DNA from: Aestuariibaculum suncheonense
GTDB lineage: Bacteria; Bacteroidota; Bacteroidia; Flavobacteriales; Flavobacteriaceae
NCBI RefSeq assembly: GCF_014596935.1
Contig: NZ_JACVXC010000003.1
Location: forward strand, 587,364-651,363
Reading direction: 5' to 3'
DNA: 64,000 bases
The translations under genes and the position numbers were made by a program. Shown piece after piece: positions 18,731 to 28,334 of this stretch. A model generated the notes under the pieces. It searched no databases and was not told the origin of the DNA. It saw nothing but the letters and a program-made list of their open reading frames with translations. Position 1 is the first letter of the stretch, and every line of letters begins with the position of its first letter.

Positions 18731-19737
18731 GTCGGTTTAAAGAACAGTTTAGGGAAATGAACTTCCGGATTTTTATTCAAAACATCTATGGCCAATGTCG
18801 ATTTTAAAAAGCCATAACCGTAGCCAAAAAATTGCACGGAAATGGCTATTAAGCTCAATATGGAAACCACAATATTCTTTGTTGATATTAATGCAGTAAT
18901 AAATGCTAGACTAAAGTAAAATAAATAAAGCTGAAAAAATATGGTTACCCCGAATAACAACAGAATTAAACTGGAGGCTAAACCTAAAGTAAACACCGTA
19001 GGAAACCAATACATCAACTTTTTGGTTTGTGGATGCCAGACATTTAAAATCGGACGTACCATTCCAAATTTATTAACCTGAATATAAAATTTTTTCCATG
19101 AAATTCTGCGTTTATGATACACATAAGCTTCGAGAATCAATTTGGTTTTAAAACCTAAATTCCATAAACGAATGGACAAATCGGGATCTTCACCTGGATG
19201 AATATATCCAAAACCTTTTGAAGCTTCAAAAGCGGCTTTAGAAATCCCCATATTAAAGCTACGAGGCTGAAATGTATCGACACTTTTTTTATTTCCACGA
19301 ATACCACCTGTGGTAATAAATGATGTCATCGAAAAATTTATGGCCTTTTGTAAATTGGTAAACGATTGATGAGCGGCATCGGGGCCGCCAAAACAATCGA
19401 CATAGTTTTCGGTTAAACTCTTTTCTACTTCTGTTAAATAGTGTGGTGGTAAAATACAATCGGAATCTAAAATGATAAAGTAATTTCCTTTGGCTTTGCG
19501 CATCCCGTAATTGCGGGAATCTCCGGGTCCTGAATTTTCCTTAAAATAATAAGATATATCCAGTTTATCTTTAAAACTGTCGACAACGGCTTCTGAAGAT
19601 ATTGACGATCCATCTTCTACTATTACAATTTCAAAAGGCATACTTGTTGTTAAAGCTTCAAAACTTTGTAAAAGTTCCTTCGTCTCATCCGGACGGTTAT
19701 AAACAGGTATAATAAAGGAAAACTGTAATTGCATCAA
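18724..19737 (-). CDS. membrane-associated family 2 glycosyltransferase
   Basis: A 337-residue glycosyltransferase. The GT-A core shows SFIIPVYNRPDE, IVIVEDGSS, GDSRNYGMRKAKG, the DSDC motif at the metal site, and a downstream GEDPDLSIRLW acceptor-side motif. Two or three hydrophobic segments near residues 240-315 suggest membrane attachment. It heads an operon with the YbbR-like gene and coaE. The acceptor is unknown. Confidence 0.88.
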   Translation of the reverse strand: MMQLQFSFIIPVYNRPDETKELLQSFEALTTSMPFEIVIVEDGSSISSEAVVDSFKDKLDISYYFKENSGPGDSRNYGMRKAKGNYFIILDSDCILPPHYLTEVEKSLTENYVDCFGGPDAAHQSFTNLQKAINFSMTSFITTGGIRGNKKSVDTFQPRSFNMGISKAAFEASKGFGYIHPGEDPDLSIRLWNLGFKTKLILEAYVYHKRRISWKKFYIQVNKFGMVRPILNVWHPQTKKLMYWFPTVFTLGLASSLILLLFGVTIFFQLYLFYFSLAFITALISTKNIVVSILSLIAISVQFFGYGYGFLKSTLAIDVLNKNPEVHFPKLFFKPTC

Positions 19738-19747
19738 TGTTTGTGTT

Positions 19748-19817
19748 TTGCGTTAGGGATTAAAGCAAGCTACCGTGTAGCGCGGAAAGCCCGACCACGC
19801 TTAAGCGTGGTAACGCC
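19748..19817. repeat. small three-hairpin palindromic element (REP-like)
   Basis: A ~70-bp GC-richer block in an AT-rich gap. Its ends are complementary (GCGTTA at 19749-19754, TAACGC at 19810-19815). Inside are a 5-bp hairpin (GCTAC-CGT-GTAGC, 19768-19780) and an 18-bp perfect palindrome (19793-19810, centred on CTTAAG). The motifs GCGTTAGGGAT, CGGAAAGCCCGACC and TAACGCCC resemble dispersed elements I recall from other Flavobacteriaceae genomes. Only this copy was noticed in the window. Confidence 0.55.
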
Positions 19818-19851
19818 CAAATTATTTTATAACAAATGTAACGATTCCTAA

Positions 19852-19879
19852 CAAAAAAGCCACCTTAAAAAAGGTGGCT
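19852..19879 (-). terminator. intrinsic terminator of fabI
   Basis: The stem AGCCACCTT / AAGGTGGCT (19858-19866 with 19871-19879) is followed on the minus strand by a T-run (19857 downward), directly after the fabI stop. Confidence 0.8.
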
Positions 19880-19903
19880 CTTGTTATATAAAAAAATCAA
19901 TTT

Positions 19904-20722
19904 TTATTCTTCTCCTACGAAAGTGCTCATTACCGCATCACTTACCCCCATGTTACTGAAACCTCCATCGTTGTAAAGGTTTTGTAAGGTTACACGTTTT
20001 GTAAGATCACTAAATAAAGTAACACAGTAATTAGCACAGTCTAAAGCTGTTGCGTTACCTAGAGGCGACATTTTATCTGCGTAAGCGATAAATCCGTCGA
20101 AACCTTTAACACCGCTACCTGCAGTAGTTGGCGTTGGCGACTGAGAAATGGTGTTTACACGTACTTTTTTATCGCGACCAAAGAAATACCCGAAACTACG
20201 CGCGATACTTTCTAAGTATGCTTTGTTATCGGCCATATCGTTATAATCTGGGAATACACGTTGTGCAGCCATATAACTTAAAGCTACAATACTACCCCAC
20301 TCGTTCATAGCATCAGCCTTATAAAGCGTTTGCATAACTTTATGGAAAGACATGGCAGAAACATCGGTTCCTTTTTGTGTCCAGTCGTAATTTTGGTTTG
20401 TATAGTGGTTACCTTTACGTACGTTAATTGACATACCAATAGAGTGAAGTACGAAATCTATTTTTCCGCCTAAAATCTCCATAGATTGCTCTACCAACTT
20501 TTGTAAGTCTTCAACCGAAGTAGCATCGGCAGGAATTACTTGAGAACCAGTTTTTTCAGCTAACTCGTTAATTTGTCCCATACGCATAGCTACAGGGGCA
20601 TTAGTTAAAACGAATTGTCCACCTTCTTCATGAACACGTTCTGCAGTTTTCCATGCAATCGAATTTGAGTCTAACGCTCCAAAAATGATTCCTTTTTTTC
20701 CTTTTAATAAATTATAAGACAT
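19904..20722 (-). CDS. fabI: enoyl-[acyl-carrier-protein] reductase (NADH)
   Basis: A 272-residue short-chain reductase of the FabI type, which reduces the trans-2-enoyl-ACP double bond in fatty acid elongation. The nucleotide-binding region is GIIFGALDSNSIAW. The FabI catalytic spacing Tyr-x6-Lys is seen in YNDMADNK. The C-terminal SQSPTPTTAGSG and NLYNDGGFS segments match Bacteroidota FabI proteins. It is a single gene with its own -7 box and terminator. Confidence 0.93.
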   Translation of the reverse strand: MSYNLLKGKKGIIFGALDSNSIAWKTAERVHEEGGQFVLTNAPVAMRMGQINELAEKTGSQVIPADATSVEDLQKLVEQSMEILGGKIDFVLHSIGMSINVRKGNHYTNQNYDWTQKGTDVSAMSFHKVMQTLYKADAMNEWGSIVALSYMAAQRVFPDYNDMADNKAYLESIARSFGYFFGRDKKVRVNTISQSPTPTTAGSGVKGFDGFIAYADKMSPLGNATALDCANYCVTLFSDLTKRVTLQNLYNDGGFSNMGVSDAVMSTFVGEE

Positions 20723-20765
20723 TTTCTTGGTTATTATATTGTTTTCTTTTTTTCTAATTGGTGGA

Positions 20766-20773
20766 CAAAGATA
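20766..20773 (-). promoter_or_regulatory. -7 box (TATCTTTG) of fabI
   Basis: On the minus strand, TATCTTTG fits the Bacteroidota TAnnTTTG consensus and lies 44 bp upstream of the fabI ATG, just beyond the recN stop. Confidence 0.5.
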
Positions 20774-20777
20774 CTAA

Positions 20778-22430
20778 TTAATTCAATAATTCTTTGGCAT
20801 GTGCAATAGCAGATGAAGACATTTCTACACCGCCCAACATTTGGGCGATTTCTACAATGCGCTCGTCGTGCTTAAGCTTCACTAAATTGGAGTGTGTCAC
20901 CTCGTCTTTATCTTCCTTATACACTTTAAAATGCGAGTGTCCTTTAGCGGCCACCTGTGGTAAATGCGTAATAGCAAATACCTGCATAGACTTACTCATT
21001 TCTAACATAATATCCCCCATTTTATTTGAAATCTCTCCAGAAACTCCGGTATCAATTTCGTCAAACATGATGGTTGGTAACTGAATGTATTTTGCCAAAA
21101 CGGATTTAATAGCCAGCATAATTCTGGATAACTCTCCACCGGATGCTGCCTTTTTCAATTCGTTATAATTTCCGCCTTTATTCGCTGAAAAAAGAAACGA
21201 TAAGTTGTCTTTTCCGTTGGTTAAATACTCCTTTTGAAGGCTCACTTCGATATTAAACTGCGCATTAGGCATACCTAAACCACCCAAAATGGATTCTAAC
21301 TGCGCTTTTAATTCTGGTATAACTTTAGAGCGCTTATCATTGATGGTTTTAGCAATAGCATCTAAAGTTTTGGCTTGTGCGTCAATTTGACTCTCTTTGT
21401 TTTGAATGGACTCGTCTAAGTTTTCAGTAACCGAAACTTTTTCTTCTAACTGATTCTTAATCTCAATAAGTTCTGCAACCGTTTCTACAACGTGTTTTTG
21501 CATTAGGTTATGAAGTAATCGCAATTTAGCATCAACAACCTCTAGGCGATTTGGGTCTGCCTCTAAAGTATCCTGAAGCACATCAACTTCTCTATAAACA
21601 TCGTCCAATTCAATTAAACTACTATTTATTCTGTTATATAAATCTTCGTATTTTGAAGAATAAGTCGTTAGTTTTTGAAGTGTATTTTTTAAAGCCGTTA
21701 AGGTTGAAATCGCTCCTATTTGTTCATCTGTCAGCAACTGATAAGCCTCTCCCAGTTTGTCTTTTATACTTTCAACATTATTCAGGCTCTCATACTCTTC
21801 TTCCAAGCTTTCCAATTCACCATCAACCAAATTGGCTTCAACCAATTCATTCAATAAAAAGCTATTGTAATCGTGCTCTTTAATGGCATCGGCCTGAAAC
21901 TCTAAAAGCGATTTTAATTCTTTTTTTAAAGTTTTATACACTTTTAATTCTGAAGTATACTGCTGAAGTGTTTCTTCGTTATTTGCCAACGCATCAATCA
22001 CCTGAAACTGAAATTCATCAGTTGTTAAAGCCATCGTTTGATGTTGTGAATGAATATCGATTAAACGCTCTCCCAACAGCTGTAGACTACTCAAGTTGAC
22101 TGGAGAATCATTAACAAAGGCTCTGGATTTACCTGATGGTAAAATTTCACGACGAATAATGGTTTGCTCGTCATAATCAAAATCTTCAGCTTCAAATAAG
22201 GCTTTTAAATTGTAATTTGAAATATTAAAAACCGCTTCGATAACGCATTTGACAGAGGTATCTTTTAAACTGCTTAAATCGGCGCGTTTCCCTAGAATTA
22301 ATGATAAACCTCCCAAAAGAATAGATTTCCCGGCACCGGTTTCACCCGTAATAATTGAAAAACCATCGTTAAAATTAACGTTTAACTGATCGATTAATGC
22401 GTAATTTTTTATTGAAAGTGATGTTAGCAA
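20778..22430 (-). CDS. recN: DNA repair protein RecN
   Basis: A 550-residue SMC-like ATPase used in double-strand break repair. It has the Walker A GETGAGKSILLGGL near residue 30, a long coiled-coil centre (about 160-370), the ABC signature AASGGELSRIMLAIK, and the Walker B region TIMFDEIDTGVSG. The HIHSQHQ-type motif is present as IDIHSQHQTM. The length is normal for the family. It is the last gene of the bamD-rpoZ-coaBC-DUF4835 block, with a gap of about 65 bp after the DUF4835 gene. Confidence 0.95.
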   Translation of the reverse strand: MLTSLSIKNYALIDQLNVNFNDGFSIITGETGAGKSILLGGLSLILGKRADLSSLKDTSVKCVIEAVFNISNYNLKALFEAEDFDYDEQTIIRREILPSGKSRAFVNDSPVNLSSLQLLGERLIDIHSQHQTMALTTDEFQFQVIDALANNEETLQQYTSELKVYKTLKKELKSLLEFQADAIKEHDYNSFLLNELVEANLVDGELESLEEEYESLNNVESIKDKLGEAYQLLTDEQIGAISTLTALKNTLQKLTTYSSKYEDLYNRINSSLIELDDVYREVDVLQDTLEADPNRLEVVDAKLRLLHNLMQKHVVETVAELIEIKNQLEEKVSVTENLDESIQNKESQIDAQAKTLDAIAKTINDKRSKVIPELKAQLESILGGLGMPNAQFNIEVSLQKEYLTNGKDNLSFLFSANKGGNYNELKKAASGGELSRIMLAIKSVLAKYIQLPTIMFDEIDTGVSGEISNKMGDIMLEMSKSMQVFAITHLPQVAAKGHSHFKVYKEDKDEVTHSNLVKLKHDERIVEIAQMLGGVEMSSSAIAHAKELLN

Positions 22431-22495
22431 AACTTTTAAATACGATTTAGAATTATGAATTTAAAGATAATGAAAAGGCTAAAACTAAGGCAGGT

Positions 22496-23383
22496 TTAAA
22501 ACTTTATATTTTGCCATTTGCTGTTGTAAGTCGGCGCTACTTTTTGAAGCGTTTCTTTAACAGCTGTAATATTTACATTAGGTCCGTCGCTAAAAATTTG
22601 TGCAATTTCGTCAGCTTTAGCATCGAAAAACGTACGCAACAAAAATGAATTCGGACGGCGAGAATTCATCGTTTTAAACTTTGTTAAAGACGTTGCTACT
22701 TCTTCTTTTCCTGATTTTGCATTATCACTCATCACATCCAAACCTTGTCTGTGGTAATCGTACATCACCTGACGGTATTCTTTAAATGTTGGTGATAACA
22801 AATTATCGATTAACGCAAAGCGACTTTGTAAACCATCTTCAACCTTCCAGCCTTTATAGTTTTCCTGCTGCGAATAATTAGTAATAATTTGCGCTTGCTT
22901 AAAATACGGATCACCGCCATTTTCAGCAAAGGAATCGGCGTCTAAACCTAAAACCATATACACATGAAATGCAATAACAGATACTAAGTTAGACTGATAT
23001 TGTGTTGGATTAAAAATCAGATTCTGGTATTCAAGATATCGGAAGTTGAAATCCTTATCATTAAAGTTATAAATGGGAGTACTGAATGACGACCCGTAAA
23101 CTGGTCTTGACGATTGAATTTGTAACGAGGCCTGAAATGCTTCACCGCTATAACTCGTAACATTAATAATGAAACTACAATCGATGCGCTCCTGTAACGC
23201 GAAGGTCTTATCCGTCCACTTCGTGTTATTTACAAACTCGTTTAATTGCTTTTCTAACGTTTTAAAGATGGGGAAGTTTTCATTTCCGGTTTGTTGCGCA
23301 TTAACAACAACATTACAATTTAATTCTTGAGCAAACCCAAAAACACTTAAACTGAATATTAAAACGACTAGAATGTTACGCAT
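22496..23383 (-). CDS. DUF4835 family secreted protein (sometimes called PorD-like)
   Basis: A 295-residue protein with a cleavable signal peptide (about 1-18, ending GFAQ). The ELNCNVVVNAQQ start, the aromatic-rich middle (RYLEYQNLIFNPTQYQ) and a predicted periplasmic location match the DUF4835 family, which is confined to Bacteroidota. I recall this family being named PorD in some annotations for a link to type IX secretion; nothing in the sequence proves that. It overlaps the coaBC end by 8 bp. Confidence 0.8.
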   Translation of the reverse strand: MRNILVVLIFSLSVFGFAQELNCNVVVNAQQTGNENFPIFKTLEKQLNEFVNNTKWTDKTFALQERIDCSFIINVTSYSGEAFQASLQIQSSRPVYGSSFSTPIYNFNDKDFNFRYLEYQNLIFNPTQYQSNLVSVIAFHVYMVLGLDADSFAENGGDPYFKQAQIITNYSQQENYKGWKVEDGLQSRFALIDNLLSPTFKEYRQVMYDYHRQGLDVMSDNAKSGKEEVATSLTKFKTMNSRRPNSFLLRTFFDAKADEIAQIFSDGPNVNITAVKETLQKVAPTYNSKWQNIKF

Positions 23384-24587
23384 TAATTTGTTTTAAAATT
23401 TTATGTATTAAATCTTTAGCTACTTCTGCTTTCGATTTTAACTGATGTTCTTCAACAGTATATTCATCATCTATAAAAGTGACTTTATTAGTATCACTTT
23501 TGAAACCGGCACCTTTATCGTTTAACGAATTTAAAACAATTAAATTTAAATTCTTTCTTTTTAGCTTGTCTTTTGCGTTTTCCAATTCGTTATTGGTTTC
23601 TAAAGCAAAGCCTACAAGAAACTGCTTGGATTTCGCTTTTCCTAAGGATGCTAAAATATCTTGAGTTTTTTCTAACTCTAATGTTAACGTAGCATCGCTC
23701 TTTTTTATTTTCTGAGAAGCCACATCTTTTGGCTTATAATCGGCTACTGCTGCCGAACATATCGCAATATCAACAGTTTCGTAATATTCATGCACAGCAT
23801 TATACATGTCTTGCGCACTAACAACCGGTATCACCTGAATTAAGCTATGTGATACATTTTGGCTGGTTGGCCCGGAAACCAAAATGACTTCTGCTCCAAA
23901 ATTAGCTGCAGATTTTGCGATTTCGAAGCCCATTTTCCCACTGGAATGATTGCCTATAAAACGTACCGGATCGATAGCCTCGTAGGTTGGACCTGCTGTG
24001 ATTAAAACTTTTTTCCCTCGAAGTGGTAATTGATTGAGAATGTCATTTTCTACAAAAGATAGAATATCTTCCGGCTCTGCCATACGACCTTCACCTACCA
24101 GCCCACTGGCTAGTTCGCCACTGGTGGCCGGAATCATAATATTTCCGTAAGATTTCAAAACTTTGAAAGAACGCAAGGTACTTTCATGTTTATACATATC
24201 CAAATCCATCGCTGGCGCAAAATACACCGGACATTTAGCCGACAAATACGTTGCTAACAAAAGATTATCGCAAACACCATTGGCCATTTTAGACAAAGTA
24301 TTGGCTGTGGCTGGCGCAATAATAAACAAATCGGCCCAAAGGCCTAAATCGACATGATTGTTCCAAACGGCATTGTCGTCGTCGTCATGAGTGAATGATG
24401 AATAAACCGGATGTTTTGAAAGTGTAGATAAGGTTAACGGGGTGATAAAATCTTTTGCAGATGGCGTCATAACGACTTTTACGTTAGCACCCGATTTTAT
24501 AAATAACCTTACTAAAGAAGCTGTTTTGTAAGCGGCAATACCACCACTAATTCCCAATAGTATGTTCTTGCCGCTTAATATTGACAT
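23376..24587 (-). CDS. coaBC: bifunctional phosphopantothenoylcysteine decarboxylase / phosphopantothenate-cysteine ligase
   Basis: A 403-residue fusion. The N-terminal flavoprotein decarboxylase (CoaC, about 1-185) has GISGGIAAYK, the active-site His in the WNNHVDLG region, and PATANTLSKMANGVCDNLL. The C-terminal ligase (CoaB, about 186-403) has VLITAGPTYEAIDPVRFIGNHSSGKMG and AVADYKP. Together they convert phosphopantothenate to phosphopantetheine in CoA synthesis. The gene lies between rpoZ and DUF4835 in a tight operon. Confidence 0.95.
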   Translation of the reverse strand: MSILSGKNILLGISGGIAAYKTASLVRLFIKSGANVKVVMTPSAKDFITPLTLSTLSKHPVYSSFTHDDDDNAVWNNHVDLGLWADLFIIAPATANTLSKMANGVCDNLLLATYLSAKCPVYFAPAMDLDMYKHESTLRSFKVLKSYGNIMIPATSGELASGLVGEGRMAEPEDILSFVENDILNQLPLRGKKVLITAGPTYEAIDPVRFIGNHSSGKMGFEIAKSAANFGAEVILVSGPTSQNVSHSLIQVIPVVSAQDMYNAVHEYYETVDIAICSAAVADYKPKDVASQKIKKSDATLTLELEKTQDILASLGKAKSKQFLVGFALETNNELENAKDKLKRKNLNLIVLNSLNDKGAGFKSDTNKVTFIDDEYTVEEHQLKSKAEVAKDLIHKILKQINA

Positions 24588-24598
24588 TTTAAAAACGT

Positions 24599-24925
24599 TT
24601 ACTGATTATCTTCCTCAGTGTTTCTAAAATAAACTTTATCTGTTAACCATTCTTGAACGGCTAAAGCATGAGGTTTTGGTAATTTTTCGTAAAATTTAGA
24701 CACCTCAATTTGCTCCTTGTTCTCAAAGATCTCTTCTAAGCTATCGTTATAAGTTGCAAACTCTTCTAACTTATCGATAAGCTCTTTTTTAATCTCTGTG
24801 TTAATTTGCTCAGCACGTCTTGCAATGATAGAAATTGACTCATAAATGTTGCCTGTTGGCTCGTCAATTTGGTTTCTGTCGTACGTAATGGTATTAACAG
24901 GAGCATTGGTTTTCTTTAAATCCAT
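24599..24925 (-). CDS. rpoZ: RNA polymerase omega subunit (Rpb6-like)
   Basis: A 108-residue protein of the Bacteroidota omega/Rpb6 type: IYESISIIARRAEQIN is the conserved core helix. The C-terminal half (EKLPKPHALAVQEWL) is characteristic of this phylum's version. Omega helps assemble and stabilise the polymerase. It lies 25 bp after bamD and 11 bp before coaBC, the same neighbours as in related genomes. Confidence 0.88.
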   Translation of the reverse strand: MDLKKTNAPVNTITYDRNQIDEPTGNIYESISIIARRAEQINTEIKKELIDKLEEFATYNDSLEEIFENKEQIEVSKFYEKLPKPHALAVQEWLTDKVYFRNTEEDNQ

Positions 24926-24950
24926 CGTCTTTATAATTTAACTTTTTATG

Positions 24951-25760
24951 CTATAACTTTTTTATCTCTTCATCTATTACAACTCCAATTTCGTTTACAT
25001 CTTCAATGTGTTCTGAAGCAGCATACGATTGTTTAAAGGACTCGCAATATTCTTTCGCTTGTTCTAAACGAGGTTTCTTTAATGGAATTAAAGTTCCTCT
25101 TTTATAATCAAAACTATTAATCGCTAATTTATAAGCAGAATCTAATCTGTAATAAAACGCTTCTTCTCTTAACGACGACCCAGGAAAATCAATTACAAAA
25201 TTATCAAATGATTTGATTGATGCTTCGTAATCTGAAATCGTGTTATATTGTTTCGCGATTTCAAACGCCTTCTTTTCTAATTTAAAATCCAACTCTTTCA
25301 CCAATTCGTTAGCCGCCGATAAATACTCCGATTTTGGAAACTGGTTAATAAAGGCCTGTAATTTATCAATCGCTTCTTTTGTCTCTTTTTGATCTTTAGA
25401 GTAAACAGGCGATCTCATATAATAACTTTTTGCTGCTAAATAAGAGGTTTCTTCTAACTTCTCACTTTTTGGGTAGCTTGTTGCAAAACGCTCTAACTGA
25501 TATCCTGCTGTATAGTAATCTCCTATTTCGTATAACGATTTAGAATATAAATACATTAATTTTTCAGCCTGAGGTTTTCCTCTATAACTTGCAATAAGCG
25601 GTTCAAACAACCTGTTAGCTTTGGCATACTTACCTTCGTTATAAAGTTCTTCTCCCATTTTATACTTTGCCGCAATATCTTCAGACTTTAAGGTTTTCTG
25701 ATATTCGCTACAAGAGCTTAAAATTGTGATTGTTAATAATAAATAAAGAAATCTTTTCAT
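24951..25760 (-). CDS. bamD: outer-membrane assembly lipoprotein BamD
   Basis: A 269-residue lipoprotein (lipobox ending LSSC, Cys17) built of TPR-like helical hairpins, such as KMGEELYNEGKYAKANRLFE and YYTAGYQLERFATSYPKSEKLEE. These match BamD/YfiO, the periplasmic part of the beta-barrel assembly machine. It heads the bamD-rpoZ-coaBC-DUF4835-recN block. About 190 bp of non-coding DNA precede it, containing a possible -7 box (TAATTTTG, minus strand 25869-25862). Confidence 0.92.
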   Translation of the reverse strand: MKRFLYLLLTITILSSCSEYQKTLKSEDIAAKYKMGEELYNEGKYAKANRLFEPLIASYRGKPQAEKLMYLYSKSLYEIGDYYTAGYQLERFATSYPKSEKLEETSYLAAKSYYMRSPVYSKDQKETKEAIDKLQAFINQFPKSEYLSAANELVKELDFKLEKKAFEIAKQYNTISDYEASIKSFDNFVIDFPGSSLREEAFYYRLDSAYKLAINSFDYKRGTLIPLKKPRLEQAKEYCESFKQSYAASEHIEDVNEIGVVIDEEIKKL

Positions 25761-25951
25761 TTGTTGTTATTACCTGTTTTTATTATCAAATCTTATATGC
25801 ATAACATAAACATATTTAATTTATTGTAAATATGCACATTTCATTGTTTTAAAACAAGATGCAAAATTAAGTTAATAATATGGATTTAAAAAATATTATT
25901 TAACGCTAAAATACTTGAAGCTTTAAAGGAACCACAAGGATTAAGTAATAT

Positions 25952-26875
25952 TTAACTTTTGTATGGTTCTATAACATCAAAAAGGTCATAATCCAAAATT
26001 AGAGTACCTTCACTATTAAAATTTTGAGCCTTAACAAACTTGAAATCTACCTGAGTGTTCTTTAGATCGTAGGAATGAATTTTATGAACTTCCTGATTGA
26101 AAGATTCGTCGTAATAACTTATCATAATAATTAATTCTCCATGTAGATTTTTAATCTCTTCGTTGGAATAATGAAATAGCGGACTTTCTTCATCCAATTC
26201 ATGAACAACTGTCCATGTCGTTGGTAAATAATCTATGGCATCACGCTCGAGATTTAACAAATAAAAATTATTCTCGTAAACACCTGAATTATTAGGTTGT
26301 GAAAGCATTAATGTTACCGAAATTTTAGGCTGAATCATCACCGATTTTCTATCGTTAACCAGCCTAAACATGATGGCACGATGATCTTTAAAATCACGAA
26401 GAATTAAATGGTCACTAAACCTGACTGCCGATCGTGGCTTAGAAAACCGACCGTAAATTAAACCGGTTACAAAGGCAAACAACATTAACCCTAAAAAGGA
26501 TTCTATAGACGCTACCATACCACTCAACAATCCTTGTGGTGCTAGCGCCCCATAACCAACCGTAGTGAAGGTTTGTGTACTAAAGAAAAAAGCATTGAAA
26601 AAATCCTGAACAGGGCTACCTGATAAAGCTGTAATTTCTTCGATGCCGATTACAAGATAAATTAAAGCAAAAACGGCATTAATTAAAAAGCCTACCAAAA
26701 AGGATAGGCTGAAAAAATAAAACCACGAAATATTTACCAAAAAATGATACGCTTCGGAAAATTTTCGTGGTTTATTCTGATATTTTAAATTAAAAGATCC
26801 ATCAGGATTAAGCATACGTTTGGCATCCTGCACAGAGGCATTCCCTACTCCCGGATCTTTTATTTTATGTATCAC
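25952..26875 (-). CDS. inward-rectifier type potassium channel (Kir-like)
   Basis: A 307-residue channel with two membrane helices flanking a pore loop. The first helix is near residues 52-80. The K+ selectivity filter is TVGYG (105-109) in QTFTTVGYG, followed by a second helix near 125-145. The C-terminal ~160 residues are beta-rich, with FRLVNDRKS and a later HELDEESPL segment, as in the Kir cytoplasmic domain. It lies 1 bp from dapA and is probably co-transcribed with it. The physiological role is unknown. Confidence 0.88.
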   Translation of the reverse strand: MIHKIKDPGVGNASVQDAKRMLNPDGSFNLKYQNKPRKFSEAYHFLVNISWFYFFSLSFLVGFLINAVFALIYLVIGIEEITALSGSPVQDFFNAFFFSTQTFTTVGYGALAPQGLLSGMVASIESFLGLMLFAFVTGLIYGRFSKPRSAVRFSDHLILRDFKDHRAIMFRLVNDRKSVMIQPKISVTLMLSQPNNSGVYENNFYLLNLERDAIDYLPTTWTVVHELDEESPLFHYSNEEIKNLHGELIIMISYYDESFNQEVHKIHSYDLKNTQVDFKFVKAQNFNSEGTLILDYDLFDVIEPYKS

Positions 26876-26876
26876 A

Positions 26877-27755
26877 TTAACAGTTTGCTAAAAACAATTT
26901 TACTTTAGCTTTTAACGCATCAGATGCTGGTACTAATGGCAATCTTACCGTGTCTTGACAAAGGCCTAAAGCTTCAAAAACACCTTTAATTCCTGCTGGA
27001 TTATTTTCTTCAAAAATATATCCAATAACATCCATTAATTTATAATGAAGTTTAAAAGCATCTTTAGCATTTCCTGCCAATCCTAAGCGAATCATTTCTG
27101 AAAATTCTTTAGGAAATCCTTGACCAATTACAGAAATCACTCCCGCTCCACCTGCTAAAACCACACCTAAAGCTAAGTCGTCGTCACCTGAAATAATAGC
27201 AAAATCTTCTGGACTGTTTTTTAGTAACTCATAATATTGAGCTATATTATTTCCAGCTTCTTTAACGGCTACCACATTAGCAAAATCGTTAGCTAAACGT
27301 AGGGTTGTAGACACATCCATATTTTTAGAGGTACGTCCTGGTACATTGTAAAGAATCACATCAATCGGGCAAGCTTCAGCAACGGCTTTAAAGTGCTGGT
27401 AAATACCTTCCTGAGTTGGCTTACTATAATATGGCGATACCGATAAAATAGCATCCATTTCACTTAAATCAGTCGACTTTATTTCTTCTACAACCTGAGC
27501 TGTGTTATTTCCGCCAATACCTAAAACCATAGGCACGCGACCATTATTTGCTTTAACTACCGTTTCAACAACTTCCTTCTTCTCTTCTTTTGTTAATGTA
27601 ACAACTTCTCCAGTTGTTCCACAAATTACAAGATACTCAACACCATTTTCAATATTGAAATTCACGATATTAATCAAAGCCTCATGGTCCACACTTAAAT
27701 CTGTTTTAAACGGCGTAACCAAAGCAACTCCAGTTCCTAGAAACTTACTATTCAT
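26877..27755 (-). CDS. dapA: 4-hydroxy-tetrahydrodipicolinate synthase
   Basis: A 292-residue TIM-barrel enzyme that condenses pyruvate with aspartate semialdehyde in lysine and diaminopimelate synthesis. The Schiff-base lysine is Lys165 in VAVKEAGNN. The catalytic tyrosine lies in ILYNVPGRT, and CGTTGE is the dihydrodipicolinate motif. Length is normal. The Kir-like channel follows and the small 172-residue protein precedes it, each with a gap of only 1-2 bp. dapF is at 43845. Confidence 0.95.
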   Translation of the reverse strand: MNSKFLGTGVALVTPFKTDLSVDHEALINIVNFNIENGVEYLVICGTTGEVVTLTKEEKKEVVETVVKANNGRVPMVLGIGGNNTAQVVEEIKSTDLSEMDAILSVSPYYSKPTQEGIYQHFKAVAEACPIDVILYNVPGRTSKNMDVSTTLRLANDFANVVAVKEAGNNIAQYYELLKNSPEDFAIISGDDDLALGVVLAGGAGVISVIGQGFPKEFSEMIRLGLAGNAKDAFKLHYKLMDVIGYIFEENNPAGIKGVFEALGLCQDTVRLPLVPASDALKAKVKLFLANC

Positions 27756-27757
27756 TT

Positions 27758-28276
27758 TTAAATTTTATTTAATATAGTTAAGTATTTAAAAAGCTCATTT
27801 TTAAATACATCAAATTCATTCATTTTGGTTTTAATAATTAAATCGTTTAAACGCTCATCGTTTTGCAAAACACCTATTTTAAATTTTGCTTTCGATAAGG
27901 CAGTCATCAATTTTAATTCTAAAACATCTTTGCTGTAAAAGCTTACAAGAGCATCAAACTCTGTTTTTATAAAAGCCTGTAATTCTGAATTATTCACTGA
28001 CCCCTTCCAACCAAAATCTTTAAAATTATAACAAACATCCCAAGTACTTTGTAATTCTATTTCTCGCTGTGAAAAAGCGATGATTTTCAACCTATCAGGG
28101 CGCACATTTAGTTTATCGGCCAAGATTCTAAATTGCTCGAAGTTCTCCGCCTCATCATAATTAAAGATAATACCTAAACTTTCAATTTTACTATCATCAA
28201 CCCTACCCTGTCGTTCATTTAACAGTTTGTTTAAGTACTTTTTATTAGATTTTTCTTTAAAACCTTTTAAAATCAT
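27758..28276 (-). CDS. conserved hypothetical protein (DUF6913-like)
   Basis: A 172-residue soluble protein with no signal or membrane helix and no motif I can tie to an activity. It is basic at the N-terminus and alpha/beta in character ([21 protein letters not shown]). The pattern, and its place just before dapA, fit a Flavobacteriia-specific family I recall as DUF6913. It ends 2 bp before dapA, so both are likely transcribed together. Confidence 0.6.
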   Translation of the reverse strand: MILKGFKEKSNKKYLNKLLNERQGRVDDSKIESLGIIFNYDEAENFEQFRILADKLNVRPDRLKIIAFSQREIELQSTWDVCYNFKDFGWKGSVNNSELQAFIKTEFDALVSFYSKDVLELKLMTALSKAKFKIGVLQNDERLNDLIIKTKMNEFDVFKNELFKYLTILNKI

Positions 28277-28334
28277 TTATCTTTAAAATTTGCGCAAAGG
28301 TAACAAAACTAGATTCAAAACATCTACTAAAACT

